Part shown: piece after piece, positions 25,301 through 38,700 of the stretch
Position numbering within the stretch: the stretch's first letter is position 1
Layout of the letters: every line of letters begins with the position of its first letter
Origin: Phytoseiulus persimilis
Taxonomy: Eukaryota; Arthropoda; Arachnida; Mesostigmata; Phytoseiidae
Direction: 5' to 3'
Length of the DNA: 64,000 nt
NCBI GenBank assembly: GCA_037576195.1
Contig: CM075102.1
Location: 16,860,745-16,924,744, forward strand
Program-made: the position numbers and the translations under genes
Notes under the pieces: model-generated
What the model was told of the DNA's origin: nothing
The model's input: only the letters and a program-made list of their open reading frames with translations
Database searches by the model: none

Positions 25301-28300
25301 CTTCGTACCATTCCACCTCATGGTCTCCGTCAGTCTGTCTGGTTGGGTACGACGTAGACGACGACTGGTTGGCGAACCGGCACGCCGAGAACAGTCTGCA
25401 AAACTCAGCTAACTCAACGATGTGGAGAGCGAACAGCCAACCGACTGACCGAACAAGCGGCCAGTCAGCGAGTGGGAAAGCCATCGGTCCAAATTGCCGA
25501 GCTGAAAAGATGGTTTGGTCGTTGATAGCCGGTCGGCCAGCCCCAGCGAATCAGCGGAATTGCTTTCGGCTCGACCATTCGCTCACTCACTCCTCTGCTA
25601 CTCGGTCCCGGAGTCAGTACCTCAGTTGTCTGTCCAATGACACGTCCACCGAAACCTCAGAGCGCGCTGTTACGGGATTCGAAGTATCTTGGATCACTTC
25701 AAAATTCACTCTTGCTCACGATTTCCTGAGTTCTTCCCTCCGTCATATAACTGTGTTTCCGTAACTGGGGATCCGCTCCTCATCATGGATCCTCATTCCT
25801 TCAATTCGCTCTCTCTCTCCTCGGCTTGCTTTCTACCGCCCCCTGTCCTCCTGAGTCGCGGTTATTCTTCCGAGCGTTGTCTTTCTTCTCATCCTCGTCC
25901 GTCTCGCATCCCGTTCAACGGTTGTTGCTGCCGCTGCTGTTGACAGAAACGACAACGCCGGTTTGTGATGACGCGCATCTTCAATAAAAAAAGGAGATAG
26001 ACGACCGATGGGCTTTATAGACAGGGAGAGTCTGCTCCCAGCCGAATCCGTGCTATCAAGCCTCGTCGTCCCACCTCCCTCCCTACCTCCCCTCCCCTCT
26101 ATAGCCCGTCTATCGCTTTCCACGCTCCTTTGACATTTCGTTCTTTCACCCTCCGTCTGTTTCTTCGTCTCTCGGTTCGGCCCCCTTGTTCCCTTTTGCA
26201 TGCGTCCGTCCATCTATAGCTCCATCGGCAGCAGTCTCCAGCACCGGTTCGGTCGGAATACGGATCGGCGTGGAGGACGCTATCGGAGACAGAAAAAATG
26301 CTGACGATGACGCCGCGGAGGGCAGCTACAACAAGCCGGAGAAACCTCGGGCCAACCACCGACGGCAGTGCTGTCGTGCCGGCCGGCCAGATAGCGGACC
26401 AGGGATCCAGCCAGGAGGTCAACCCCGCTGTAAGCAGTGAGCAGCCAGGAAACGAAAGCAAGTGTCCAATGAACCAACAACAAGACCGAACGAAACAAAT
26501 CCGTTGCACTTTATGGTTTATTGATTCTGCTGCCAATCCCCGGTTTTAACTCCTGAGTCACCGGCTGGCTCCCTCCGTTTCTACTCCAGGGAACCACGAC
26601 TGACTGCCGCTCGAGCAGGCTACCGACGCCGTAACGTGTCTTCCGTCTCAAGTCGCCCCTCCTTTCCCCCCTCCAAGCGGGCCCCTCATCTGGCGTCTCG
26701 ATGACCCCGATCGGAGGTCTCTCCTCGACCAGGGCGTTCTCCCTTAGGTCTTATCTCTTTCTTTCCGTTTCGTCCCTCGATGGCTCTGTTTCCACAAGGG
26801 GAGAAGATTTTGGCGGCAGCATCCTCCGCTCTTCGACGTTGTCGTCTCGGAGGAAAATCGGTCGGTTACTGGGATGGTCGCTGCTCCGTTGGTTTTTGAG
26901 ACGGTTCAGTGGTCCGCTCGGCCAAATAGTAATGTGTATTTATTTAGAGTCCATAATGGCAATGCTCCCCACCAGGGGCTCCCTCAAGTGAGGTTCACAC
27001 ACACCCGGCGATTTCTTCGCTCAAAAGCGACAATATCGCCAAGTGGCAAGTTCATTTTTCCCTCGAAACTATTGCCCATCGTCATCCCGAGCTTCCGAAC
27101 ACTGCACCTACATCCACCATCGGTAGACCCCATCTGCTCTCCTTTAACGACCTCGGAGCCCCCGGTGGAGAAAGGGGCAGAGGCTTCGTCTGAGGGCGGC
27201 GAGAATTGAAAAATTCCTCTGGACTGCGGCTTCCTCTCGGGTTCGTGGGGTGACTTCTCAGAGTCAATACGCCTCTCTGAATGTGTGGACATTGCTCTCA
27301 GAGCCCCACAGCAGCAAACGCCTTCTCGGGAACTTTCGTCCTAGAGGAGGCGATGGGGTTCTCGATGAGGCTTTTTGAAGCTCTCTCCCTCACACACCGT
27401 GAGTACCAACAAGTAACTCTCGCTGCACACCTTTCTCTGACGATGCCTGCACCAGCAGTCGCGTTGTTGGTAGAGACGACGCGGATGTCTGAAGAGCGAA
27501 TTTCGCTCCCATGCCGCTCTCACCTCACTTGCTCTCGGAGTGTTTCCCTAACAGTGAGCGAGTTCTTCGACGTTTTCACCTCTCTTCCGCGAGCGGGACC
27601 CGCGAGCATCAAACTGAGCTGTTTCTTTTCAGTAGGCCTCACAAACGCGAGTTGAACTCCAAGGGAACAATTCAGCAAGAACGGAACACGTCGCACCCTT
27701 TGCGGTGTCCAACTTTCGCTCAGAGCGATCGAATACGGAATCCTCCGTCGGAATGTTCGCCGACGTTTCCCGCCGAATTCGGCTGTGATCCTTCTCTCGA
27801 GCTGTGTAACTGCAGAGGGATTCGAAATCGCAACCCAGGAAACAGTCGCGGCACTGACCTTCACGATTCTCAGGAGGACCCTAAAGCAGGTCTCCTCATG
27901 CTCTGCACGATATTCATATGACATGAATGGACGGATGTTTGGAATCCGGCAATGCTCGTGGATCCTGAAATTCATATCGACTCAGGTCTTCTACGGCGGA
28001 GATCCGAGCTTTCAATGATTACTATCGATCTTCCAAGGTGGCTTCCCCGGTTCCCTGAAAATTTTTCGGAAGCTCCCGAATGGACTTTAGGGAATCGAAT
28101 GGAGTCACAACGCGCGCGCGCATCTTTCAGGAGATTATCGCTAAAATTGATTGAAGGCCCTCCAGTGGATACTTCACGATACAGGTCTCACAGCAAGTTC
28201 TCAAGGAACTTGCAGGGGATCGATTACTCGAGTGAAGAGGGTAGCCGCTTATTCCCGCTCCTTTGGTTTTACTATTCAAGCGTTCCACAGGGGGAGAGTG

Positions 28301-31300
28301 TCGTAGGAACACCTCTTGGAGTTTGAGATGACAGATGACAGTCTAGGTGCGGACTGCGGACCTCTCGAGGGTAGCACCCTAGAAACTCTCTCCACTCCGG
28401 AAAAATCCACTCCGGATCCCACATTCAAGGACTGACTAATTGCGTTCAAATTAGAGAGAGTTGCACCGAGTTTCGATCGACGGCAGCGCTCCTGCCTGAC
28501 TCCAATGTTGAAGATCATGATGGTCAGATGGTCTTGGCCTTGCCTGTCACTTGAGCGCTTGGATGGATTTTGAGGAATCGATCAGTTTCCATTGACGGTT
28601 TTCCCACCTCGATCATCAGGAATTATCATTTTCCCGCTGAAACACCTCAGAGAGAAATGAGTCTGATGTGAATGAGTGCTTTGCATGATAATCTGAGTCG
28701 GAGGTGCGCCGACAGAGAGGTCCGCACCTAACCGCTCATGTACTCCAAAGTTGGGAGAGGGTCACTTTCAGATCTATCCCAGGCCTCGAAACAATCGACC
28801 TCATTCTCGAAGGCTTTGGGTTTCGGGGTGGACAGGGTGTCATCGTTAGCGGTGTTGGAAGCAGGAAGAGGATGAGTTTATCAGCAAGCTCTTGCAAGCT
28901 GCAGGCGAAACGATCCGTCGGTATTTGGGGAAGTAGTGTATGCGCCCATAAAGAGACAAACTGAAATCCAGTCGGAATAGGGATGATCTTCATTCGACCG
29001 CAAATAAAACTCAGCGTGGGTTTCCAAACTGTTCTCGCGCGGGAGCCGCGACAATCGATTCCGACATTCGATACTGCTGATGCTGATTTTCCAGCTTGTT
29101 CTAAAACGACGCTCCTGATTCCGTTAACCGATCCAGGGCATGGGAACTCAGAAGAGAGAAAAGATTCATCTCCCTGGACGCCACTTCTTCATCCCGCTCG
29201 ACGGGACGTCGATCTATTTGCGGTGGTTGCTATGCCCTTGGACGGTCTTGAGCAGCAGAAGTCAAGTGGGTGTATGAGAGAGCGGAATTGAGCTGGTTCG
29301 AATGTGGGCGAGTCGAATACGCGGTAAGAAGAGCGAGCCAGAGCGCGCAGTTACAGAGCTAAAAAATGCATTAAGGTTCTTATGGTCATTCCTAAGGAGC
29401 CACGGAACGAATCGCGCCATCTGAATACACATGTTACAAGAGCTCCGAACCTGGCTGTCTTTCGGGTACCAAGGAACGCTCCATCGAGGCCCTCGAAGCG
29501 ATCCACGTTAGGAGTACGGTCTAATAGGTCTGAGACCTCGAGATTAAATTATTTCGAACTAAATATCCAGCTGCTCAACCACACGACACTCGGAGGAATA
29601 ATTCATCACGGATGCGCGGACGTAAACCGATCTGGCTCTTTTCGGGAAGAAAAGCGCCATATTCAACCTTTGCGAGGCGGGGGAAACTCGGCTGTCCGGG
29701 TTTGCTAGGTCACAGAAAAGTTCAGCTCAGAAGTCGTGACTGCCGTCAATGGAGTCCGGTCTGGCTTGGACCGGCCCTTCAACATGCTCTGCCGGGCTGC
29801 AAGAATGAACCCTTTTCTTGATCAAATGATCGCGGGGCATGATCTTCACACATCTGCTACGTTCAGAACCTTGTTCCGTGTGAAATCATTGTAAGTGATG
29901 AGCCCATGAAGGCCGTATACACACAGACGGTGTAGCAAACGACCGTTTCGCCACCAACGGAGTCGGAGCCAGTGACAGAGTTTTGGACAGATAGCCAGGG
30001 CGAATGGACTCACTGAATTCCAGGCTGACAGCGTTGCTTTTCTCGTTTCCAGATATTCAGAACAAGGGCTGCGGAGCCGTCCACGCCACTAGAGGAGCCG
30101 AATCCCCCAAGTCTGCGATGCATCAAGGGGTAATCTCGCTAGCACGTTCTGAATCGCTGACGGCTGTGTGAGGTCAGAGAGCTGGAAATCCAAACGAACG
30201 GCGAGCCGGATAAGTTGCCACGGATATTTCGGGGCTTTCCTCTCGTTGGGGAGACAACGTCGATAACGCAAGCCCTCGTTGTCGGTGCCGTTCCCATCGT
30301 TATCTCCTTAGAGCGATCACAGATGCAGTGACTTGGGACGTGAGTAGCAATTCCTACACAGGATTCGAGAGAGACTCAAGGGAAGAGAAATAGCCAGACA
30401 TTAATCGAGTTTAGCGAAGACTGCTTCTCCCTACCACACGGCTGAACCCGTTGCTTATGCTGAAGCGCCTAAAGAACAGCGTGCCACGACGTGCCCAAAC
30501 ATACGGCTGCGAATACAATCAAAGCCGCTGCCAGGTCTAGAGGAGGGAGCTCAGAGAGACGGGTCGATTGGCGCGATGAAGAACCGCTGGCCCCGTATCC
30601 AGTCTTGCCTCCTTCGCCCTGACAAGATGAAGAGTCGGCGAGCGACTTCACACGTGAGGGCCCCGGAGAGCGACTTGGAGAGGCAGGCGCCTTTTCCGTT
30701 TGGAACAGGAGCTGGAGTTGGAGATCAAGAAAATGATGATTATGAGGGAGAAAGAGGAGGAAAGCGGCAAAGTGCGGGATTACAATCTCCCCTCGTCGTA
30801 ATCAAGTCAATGTGAGCGGCATAGCGAGCACCTCTAAACGAGGTTGGCCGAGAGGTCTTTACCGAGATAATATCGACGACGACGACACTGCTGCGATGCT
30901 ACTAAGTGTGCCTGTTCTCCTTAACCTAATGACGTCATCACTCTAGCGCGGCCTCTACCGACTCTGGCTCGCTGGATGGCTTGCTCGCCTGCCTAGCGGG
31001 TAGCTGGCATCAAGGAGGGAGAGAAGCTTATATCCCGTTGTCGTCGTGCCCCTTCTTTGCCAGTTCGTTATATTACATCTAAGATAGCAGCAGTGCGAGA
31101 GCGATGCTTCTCGACGTCGTTGGACCCCTCCCCTCTTCGGCTCCATACTTCTCTGCCCCCCCTGCCTGCCTGTCGGCCTGGGCCGCAGACGACCAGGACA
31201 AGAGATAACCCGGCGAAAAAATTCCGGCTTATTGGAAAGTCGTCGAGGTGCTGGTATGTTCCCTTTGTAACCACCCAGCTAGCTGTCCGCGATGACTGGG

Positions 31301-33231
31301 GCCGCCAGCCGTCGTCGCCCCGCTTAAATGCCCTTTGTGCTGCGAGTGCGCACCGCGTCGACCGATGCAACCGATTCTGAACCCTCAGCAGCCCCGTCTC
31401 GTCGTTCCTCACCCTCGATCCCATCCGCCTGCCAGTTTCCCTTCCCTTGAGCGCTAGTTGGCGATAACTGGCGCGCATTCTTCGACTCGCCGGGAGGCCC
31501 CTCGAAGGCCTTCAGAATACCAAATGAAATGTTATTCCGGAATTCCTGTCGCTGCGCTCCCCCGGAGAAACGGCGGTTCCCCCTATGGTAACTCAAACAG
31601 CTCCCGCGGCTCGTCCGGATACGCAAGACTCGAAGCCGCGTGGCTCTGCAACCCCGCTCCTGGCGCGAAGCAGATGAAGCTCCTCTGGGGGGGATCTGGC
31701 AGAGGAACAGGGATCTCACACCCAGGGAGCGATTTGGAGGAAACTCTTGTCGTGAGATCAACGTGAGGACATCGGAGTGACCGGAGGCGCCATCGAATTA
31801 GAGTTGTGTCTCCAAGCGACGGCTCTCCGGGTACACGAACGGCCCAAACCACAAAGCCAACGGCTGCGCCGAGTCCAAAACCTTCGGATGGGCCCCTCGT
31901 TTCGATGTCACATGGTCGTCCTCTCGTAACGTGGAAGTGGAAGGGAATTTGAGATTGTGTAGATCTTTTCAATTGAGCGGTGTGGCTTGCAGCAAGTCAA
32001 ACAAAGTTTAGTCCGACGCTTGCCCCACAAGCCTTGTTGAAGAAACGATGCTTTGAACTTCAAATTGACGAACAGCTAGAGTACACTTTCCGAACGTCTG
32101 GAATTTCGTGTTTGTCCATCAATTTGGCAAGGACCAGTGACTCGTCTTTGGTCTCCAGCAGGCCGGCGGTAGCTCTGGTCTGTTCCAATGTTTGAGCTGG
32201 TTCGAGACGGATTTGATTAGGCCAAACCGATCCGATGGACAGATACAATTTCAACCCGAGGGCTGCAAAGAAAGCGGTGGTGTTGACCCGTTGCTTTTCC
32301 ATCGACATGATCAGAAGATTCGTCGACGTGAAAGGGCATATTTCGCATTCCTCGGAACTATACGGTGCACTAGGTCAGATGTACTTTCAGCATGGAAGAT
32401 CGGCAGGAGCCCCAAGAAACACTCCAAAAAGGATGGTCGGGTGACTGGGGATGCTGATATCAATACCGAGATTCGGCAGACCAGCAGTGTTAGGAGTGGA
32501 CACCCGCCAACGACAGGAAATAAATACGGTGGCGCTGTTGAGGAACAATTCGGAATTCATCCAAAGTCATTCGAATCACATCCTCCCTGAATCAGGCAGA
32601 GAAGCTTCCTGGAGTCCTGGAACTCCCAACTCCGTCGCTCAGCTATCCATGCTCCCTGCATGCTCCCGTGCAAGGCATGGCCGCCATGCACGCTTCCCAC
32701 CTATCAGCTAGCTTCAAATAAAAAAAATCATCAAAGTGTCGCCGAAGGCGAGGAAGACAAACTGAGTTCAAGGCGAATGGGAAGAGGGAAATTTTCATTT
32801 GGGAGGGATACGAATGCCCTCCGAGAAACTCAGGGGTCTCCTGTTGATGAGGTCGATCCAGACACATCGGCAAAACTTCGGGACTCGGATAGTTTCCGTG
32901 TACAAGCGCCCACTTGGACACTTGAATCGTACATACGCTAGGCGAGGTTTGTCCTTGTCGGGCACGCAGAGCGCTGCGGCAACCTCCACCAGTTCAACAG
33001 CTGAAATTATTTCTCAAGCTCATAGACATCTACATGGAACCTCGGGAGAGTGAAAAATCCATTCGCCCCATATAACCCATTCATTACCTGGGGCGTACTT
33101 GGAGACCGATGGGCAGGGGCCAGCGCATTCTCTGAGTCCCATCACTGGCTCAACGTTGGAACAAAGTTCCCCGTTGTGCCATTCTTCGAAGTAGCCTCGT
33201 GATTCCGCCAGAGAAATTTCCCTCGCTCGAC

Positions 33232-33381
33232 ATGCTGCGATGGAGAAAAGAATGGATGGTGCTGCTTCTACTCGTAGCTTCTACTGTAATATCTACCCGT
33301 GAAATATTCGATTCCATCGAAGGGCCAAAATTTCAGAAGCCTCCTCGTGAAATCCGCTTTGGCATTGCAGGTCTGATCTAA
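33232..33381 (+). other. Short ORF with signal-like N-terminus
   Basis: A 49-codon frame. After MLRWRKEWM comes VLLLLVASTVIS and then a charged tail (TREIFDSIEGPKFQKPP). It could be a tiny secreted peptide or a first exon, with a weak donor GCAG|GTCTGA near the end. No TATA box, and the length is within chance. Confidence 0.18.
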
Positions 33382-34576
33382 GCATCCATCCCCTCTGGAA
33401 TTTCTCCCATTCCGAAGTTTCCATTTCAATGAATCACCCACCTGATGACACGTGAGCGCAGAAAGCACAGCTGAGCAATCTGGAACGACGAAAATTCAAG
33501 CCCTTTGAGCAATTGTTCGCGTTCGTCATCTGTGTGTTCGTTGTACTGGACCTATTATACGGACCTCAAAAGTATACGGGTGATCCGGGACATTCCTCAA
33601 AACCGGTTAGAATCTGATCTGCCAGAGCGTGTAGCACAACACCTCTGAAGAGCGACGTGCGATAGATTTCCTCACCTATCCCAACTAACGGGTGAAAACG
33701 TACTCAAGTTTCTCTTTTTATTCTGTGGAGTTAATCTTCTCGACTAAGAGCGCACAAGCTGCTAACGTCGATGATTTCCCCGTAAAAGTAGCGTCGGAAC
33801 CTGCTCACCCGTAGAGTTTCAGAAAACTCACCCGAATCACCAAGGTTTGGGCTTTTCGATGCGACAGCAAGGAGCGACGAACGATCACGAGGTCTAAAGT
33901 CCGCGGTGGTGCAGGAGAACCTGAGATCAAATTCGAGTCGGTCGTGACTTGTCGCGGTCGCCGGCTTATATAAGCGGACTTTGCAGCGATTGAGTCCTCT
34001 CTCATCTGAATCTTGGGAACTTCGAAGAGTTTAGTTTCGACGCATCAACGCGGGGCCTTCGATAGCTCTTGGAACTAGTTCCAAGTCATAGTGAAAGCTA
34101 CAGTATTGGCGTTCGCCCCTGTCGAGGTACCACCTCGAAAACGCCGGAGAACAAGGATACTATTGTAACGGGGCCCCTATCCAATTTCAGCAGCAGTCGA
34201 ATGAGATTCGAACGTTTAGTCATCCCGTCAACGTCTCGAAATCAGTAACAGGAATCTCAATTAGATATAAGAGTTGAACTTTATACTCATGTGTCCGTAG
34301 TAAGCATTTTTAGCACCTGGGAGTTCGAACCGTCCGTTCAAGGGATGTCAAACGATTCGAGCGTGGGATGGATCACCGTGCTACGATTTGATCAAGCATA
34401 GTGTATGGTTGTTGAGACCGAGTAGGGGGGGGGATTGAGAAAAAAAAAAGAATTTTACAAGTGCTTCAATCATCAAAACCATGATACTCAATGGACCAAA
34501 GAATTAGTCATGATAATTATTGTGAGTATAATTGTGATTGAAACAACAACAGGCATTGGGTTCTTGAGAAAGTTGT

Positions 34577-35540
34577 GGAAAATGATGAACTACTCAAAAT
34601 GTGCCGAATGTAGTCAGATCTCAGATGCGGTGGAGTTGGTATTGATCCAACGAGCGGCCTTCCAACACCGACGGTTCTACTGAAATGGTCTAAAATCGCA
34701 GAATCACAATTTCGCGATTCCGTCAAAACTAAGAATATGACCCCCTGTTTCCTATAAGAATCATGAACTTTGTTGTAAATCAGGCTTTCTCAAGAAAAAA
34801 TGAGCGATTCGGCCGCTGCAAAGCAGAAATATCGGCTCCGGAAGATCTGATTTCTCGGGGATTTTTCGGTGATTCTCTCGCCAATTGAACTGTCTCACGG
34901 ATGAAATACGCTGGAGATTCTCCGCCATCGCTGATGAGACTCTCGGAAATGTCACTTTACACGTTTCAGCGTTGTTCACGTTGCGAGAAGTTACCCTGAG
35001 ATCCGAAGTCGACCCGTCCACTCACGTTCCCAGCATCCCTTCTCGTAGTCTGCACAATCGAGAACGTGAAACATTGTGAGGAAGCCGGCAGGACTTTCTG
35101 ACAGAACAATCGGACTCATCATCCGAGGAAAGACATGCTGACCACTCTGTGTTGAGCTGGAATTAACGAGAAGCTTTTGAGCGTATCCAGAGCAAATCTA
35201 GCTTGGGCCATGAATGAGACAAATCATTCGGCCAGAAGAAACCATTGAAAGATTCCTGGAAAATCAGATCTTTAGGGGCCGATATCTCCGCTTTCCAGCA
35301 GCCGAATCGCTCGATTTTCTCTTGGAACGGCGCAGTTTTCAACGAACTCCATGATTCCGGAGAGAAAACAGGGGGTTATATTCTTAGTTTCGCCGGCAAC
35401 GCGAAATTACGATTTTTCGATTTTCGACCATCTCGGTGAAACCGTCGGTGTTTGCAGGCCACTCTTTGTATGAACACGAACTCCGCCGCATTTGGGAGCT
35501 AACTACATCCGGTACATTCTGAGTAGCTTATCATTTTTCT
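34577..35540. mobile_element. 0.96-kb inverted-repeat element
   Basis: The left arm 34577-34897 is an imperfect reverse complement of the right arm 35214-35540, with a loop of about 316 bp. Matching landmarks include AACAGGGGGT near 35367 against ACCCCCTGTT near 34740, the word AATCGCTC, and the TCATGATTC block. Identity looks near 75-80% by eye, with indels. No transposase-like frame is seen. It could be a MITE, a fold-back element, or an inverted duplication able to form a hairpin transcript. Both flanks are A/T-rich simple sequence. Confidence 0.75.
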
Positions 35541-35617
35541 GCGCCCCATGGAAGCGGAGTCATGAGCTGTCGGAGTTTAGCCCTCGGAACATCTGCAAGC
35601 ACCCAATATTACTGGAA

Positions 35618-35735
35618 TGATAATTAATATGAGTATAATAATCATTATAAGAACAAAAAATGGGTATGACTACAATGATCATCATGACTCTGATATTTAT
35701 TGTAATGATATTGATCATAACAGTATATTCGCGGG
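35618..35735. repeat. A/T-rich ATG/ATA simple sequence
   Basis: Runs of ATGATAATTA, GAGTATAATAATC and ATGATCATCATG. A similar stretch at 34500-34560 (ATGATAATTATTGTGAGTATAATT) lies in the same orientation on the other side of the inverted-repeat element. Confidence 0.6.
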
Positions 35736-38700
35736 TATGCGTTCCTTCCCGCACCGATACCTGGGGCCAGATTAGGGAGTATGAACAGACATCGATGAGC
35801 GAATGAATTGGCGAAAATCAAAGAGCAGCCTGGGGGAAAGCATCAATTCCGCGCGCTCACCGTACTGAAGTGCCCGAATGCCACGGATTGGCCCCTGTGC
35901 AGGAACGTGTGAGACGCTATATCGCTGAGTCAGCCATAAACGGACAGAGATGCCGTTGCGTTGCACGCGTTCTAGCCACTCAGATACAGAAAGCACGGAA
36001 CTGACATACTTTGTGGGGAAGCTTAGGAACATATCCCGATGTATGGTTTCTCGATCCTTCATCTTAACGATTGAGGAGTATAACATCCACGAGTACAACA
36101 TGTTCCCGAAACGTGCGGAAGGCGCCCAGCACAAGCTGAGCGCTTTGGAATTCCAAAGCGGCAGTTTGCCGGAAGAAGGCCGTCGACCCTGCTTCTCCTG
36201 CCGACAGCCTCAGACTTGCAATCTCTATTTTTCAGAGAAGGAGACTGCTTTCTTCAACCTCTCCCCCGTTTCTTCGCGTGGAATAATACTCTCAAATTTC
36301 CTGACTATGTTGATCATACTCACGGTGTTAGGAAATGATCCATGATGGGAGCATTGTCCCAAGTTTCCACATGGAGACGTACAACTTTCTAATTTCACCA
36401 CATGTTATTGTCTGGAATCCGCTGAGTCGAACCAACCTGGAAGCCTTAGGAACGATGCGACGATTTGTTCAGAGTCGAAGATGTCGTACAGAGAAGAGTA
36501 TGATAGGAGCTCCACATATATCTGAAATACAATACTATGGGACTAGGATTTCGAATACCTTGAATGTTTGGTTAAGAAAACAGATCTGTTCGAGTGAACT
36601 CTCAGTGTATCCATGTTAGAAACGTTCGAGGGCTTCGCATTCCGAGCGGAGGAGGCCGCGTAAGCTTCAATCCTGGACAATTTGTATGCATGGCGGCCAG
36701 CCTCCATCATTAATTCATAAACTTCATTTATGGAGTGAATGTAGTTCGACTCCGGTTCGACAAGGTCTCGTTGGGCATGGGTCTGGGGAAAGACAATTCA
36801 GGCTCTGCCTACATGAAGCTTGACATGGAGTTCGAATAGAAAAACGGCAGGAATCGGTCTTCGCATCATTACGGAACAGAGGAGGATTTACACGGCGTGA
36901 GTTACTCCTCCTAGATCTTGATGACGACTCGCATCCTTGCGCCTGTACCCAAGGTGAAGGCGGCTTCCGGCCATCGGAAACTTCGGACGACACAGACACC
37001 AGGTGACATTGCAACACGACCCAGAACATGGACCGCAGAAAAAACGAGACTCGTCCGAGGAGGTATTTTTTGTCCCAGCATCCCAACACGAGTGCTCCTG
37101 CTGTTGTCACTCGCTGGAGTGGGCAAATCAAGTTACTGTCGAAGGGTTAGTTCGTGTCGAACAAATTCTCGGAACGAATGAGGAGCGAAGAAGGACGGGT
37201 GGGAGAGGAATAGGGTAAGGAAGGCAACAAAGTGAGTAAAGATACTGAAGGGCCAAAGGCTTGTTGTGTCTGCCAGCTGGGTCCGCCCCGAGGCGCAATG
37301 GCTCGCTTGCTGCGAGTCAGCAGTTCGTCGTTCCAAAGCTGTCTTTAATGCCCTCAGAGAATGAAAAGGTGCACGAACGATCTGATTTTGACATGCGTTT
37401 CCGAGCCGACTCTGCTATGTGTAACTCGGAGCGAGTGACATCAACCGTACTTCTTGTAGTTCAGGATTTGTATTTCCGTTCTCCAACCCATCCGAATCAT
37501 CCGGAATGTTCCGATGAACAACAGTAGAATGCCGGCACTTCTGAGAGCTCTTATTGAGGTCAGGCGAAGAGACGCGGGAAGGTTGGCATCAGGAATCTAC
37601 CTTTAACAGAAGCAAGAAAGTTAATCGGAGGACAACTCGGCTGGAGTTGGTTCAAATCCGAGGAGGTCCACTGAAAAATTATGGATTTCCAGAGGATCAA
37701 GCGAATGGGTTCAAACAGGTCGCTTGAACTCGTCCTCACGGCGTTAGGGATCAAGAAACCAAGGTGGGAGCGAACGAGAGACTCATGACATTGAGAACTC
37801 TGCCCGACTCCCCGGAATGACCAGATATACATCAGTTGCACCCATGTGGGACACGTCCCACGAAAACCAGGGACACGAGTGCAAGACAAACTATACTCCG
37901 TTCGGACACAGCACATGGAGTCCAAGTCCACATTGAGCCATCATCGACAATACAAGGAAACGAGAGGTCTCAGAGCGGGATTGTGCGACGAATCACGCGG
38001 CCGTCTCCTCCCGTCCTCGACAGGGCGCAGATGCATCAGGCCTGAACCAGACAACCTGGCCACTATCCTTCAATCTGTACAGAAGCCCGATGTGAGGCTT
38101 CCGACATTAATCAACAGAAGGTTCTGGAACCCCAAGCAGGAATTCGCCTTTCTACTTTGACTTGAACTCAATGAGACACCGAAGGATCTGGGAGGGACGA
38201 AGGATGTCCTAAGACCATGTAGGAACCAGAGCCAGGAATGATCCGAGGCTACAGAGTAAAACACCACCAGAATAGGAGGAACATAGATTTTTGCGTATAG
38301 GCTCTGCAAAAATTTTCGTGCGGGTTTCTCCCCTAAGTTCTTCCCTAGAAACCGCACGAACTTTTTTGACAACCTCACAGGATCGATTGAGGATCCGATC
38401 CGATGCACTCTTTCCGGTTCACGACTTCGACAGAATGAGGGACGCGTTCAAGATATACTCGAGGTCTTCATGGATTTGCCATGCGGGCTCCGATATATCA
38501 TCGAGTCGCCGGTAATTTTTAGAAAATAACAAGTATGCCAGGCTGGCTGCGAGCTTTGATACTGCCTCGAAAAATCGCCTTGGATGCCGTAGTATGAACT
38601 CAGAGGAACCCCGTCTCGGCCTCCTTCTATCCCCCGGACAAGCTTCGAAATTGAAAGAGCTGCGCCAGCATTCTCCCCTCTGAGGGCGGCAGCCGAACAC

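Larger units (their letters stand above)
18026..33231. other. No supported gene
   Basis: Tetranucleotide patches at 19 kb, GACT-type words near 19954, 24902 and 25440, the A-rich minisatellite at 22.3 kb, and pyrimidine-rich sequence at 25.7-26.2 kb. An exon-like frame near 22950-23091 ends at a strong donor (GCTTGC|GTAAGT) but lacks a defined start. Minus-strand frames at 32060-32308 and 32795-32989 are protein-like but short. Confidence 0.45.

Noticed and set aside
24885-25484. 199-codon minus frame
   Set aside because: Length is near the chance limit for this window, the sequence is unrecognised, and the region contains GACT-type low-complexity words.
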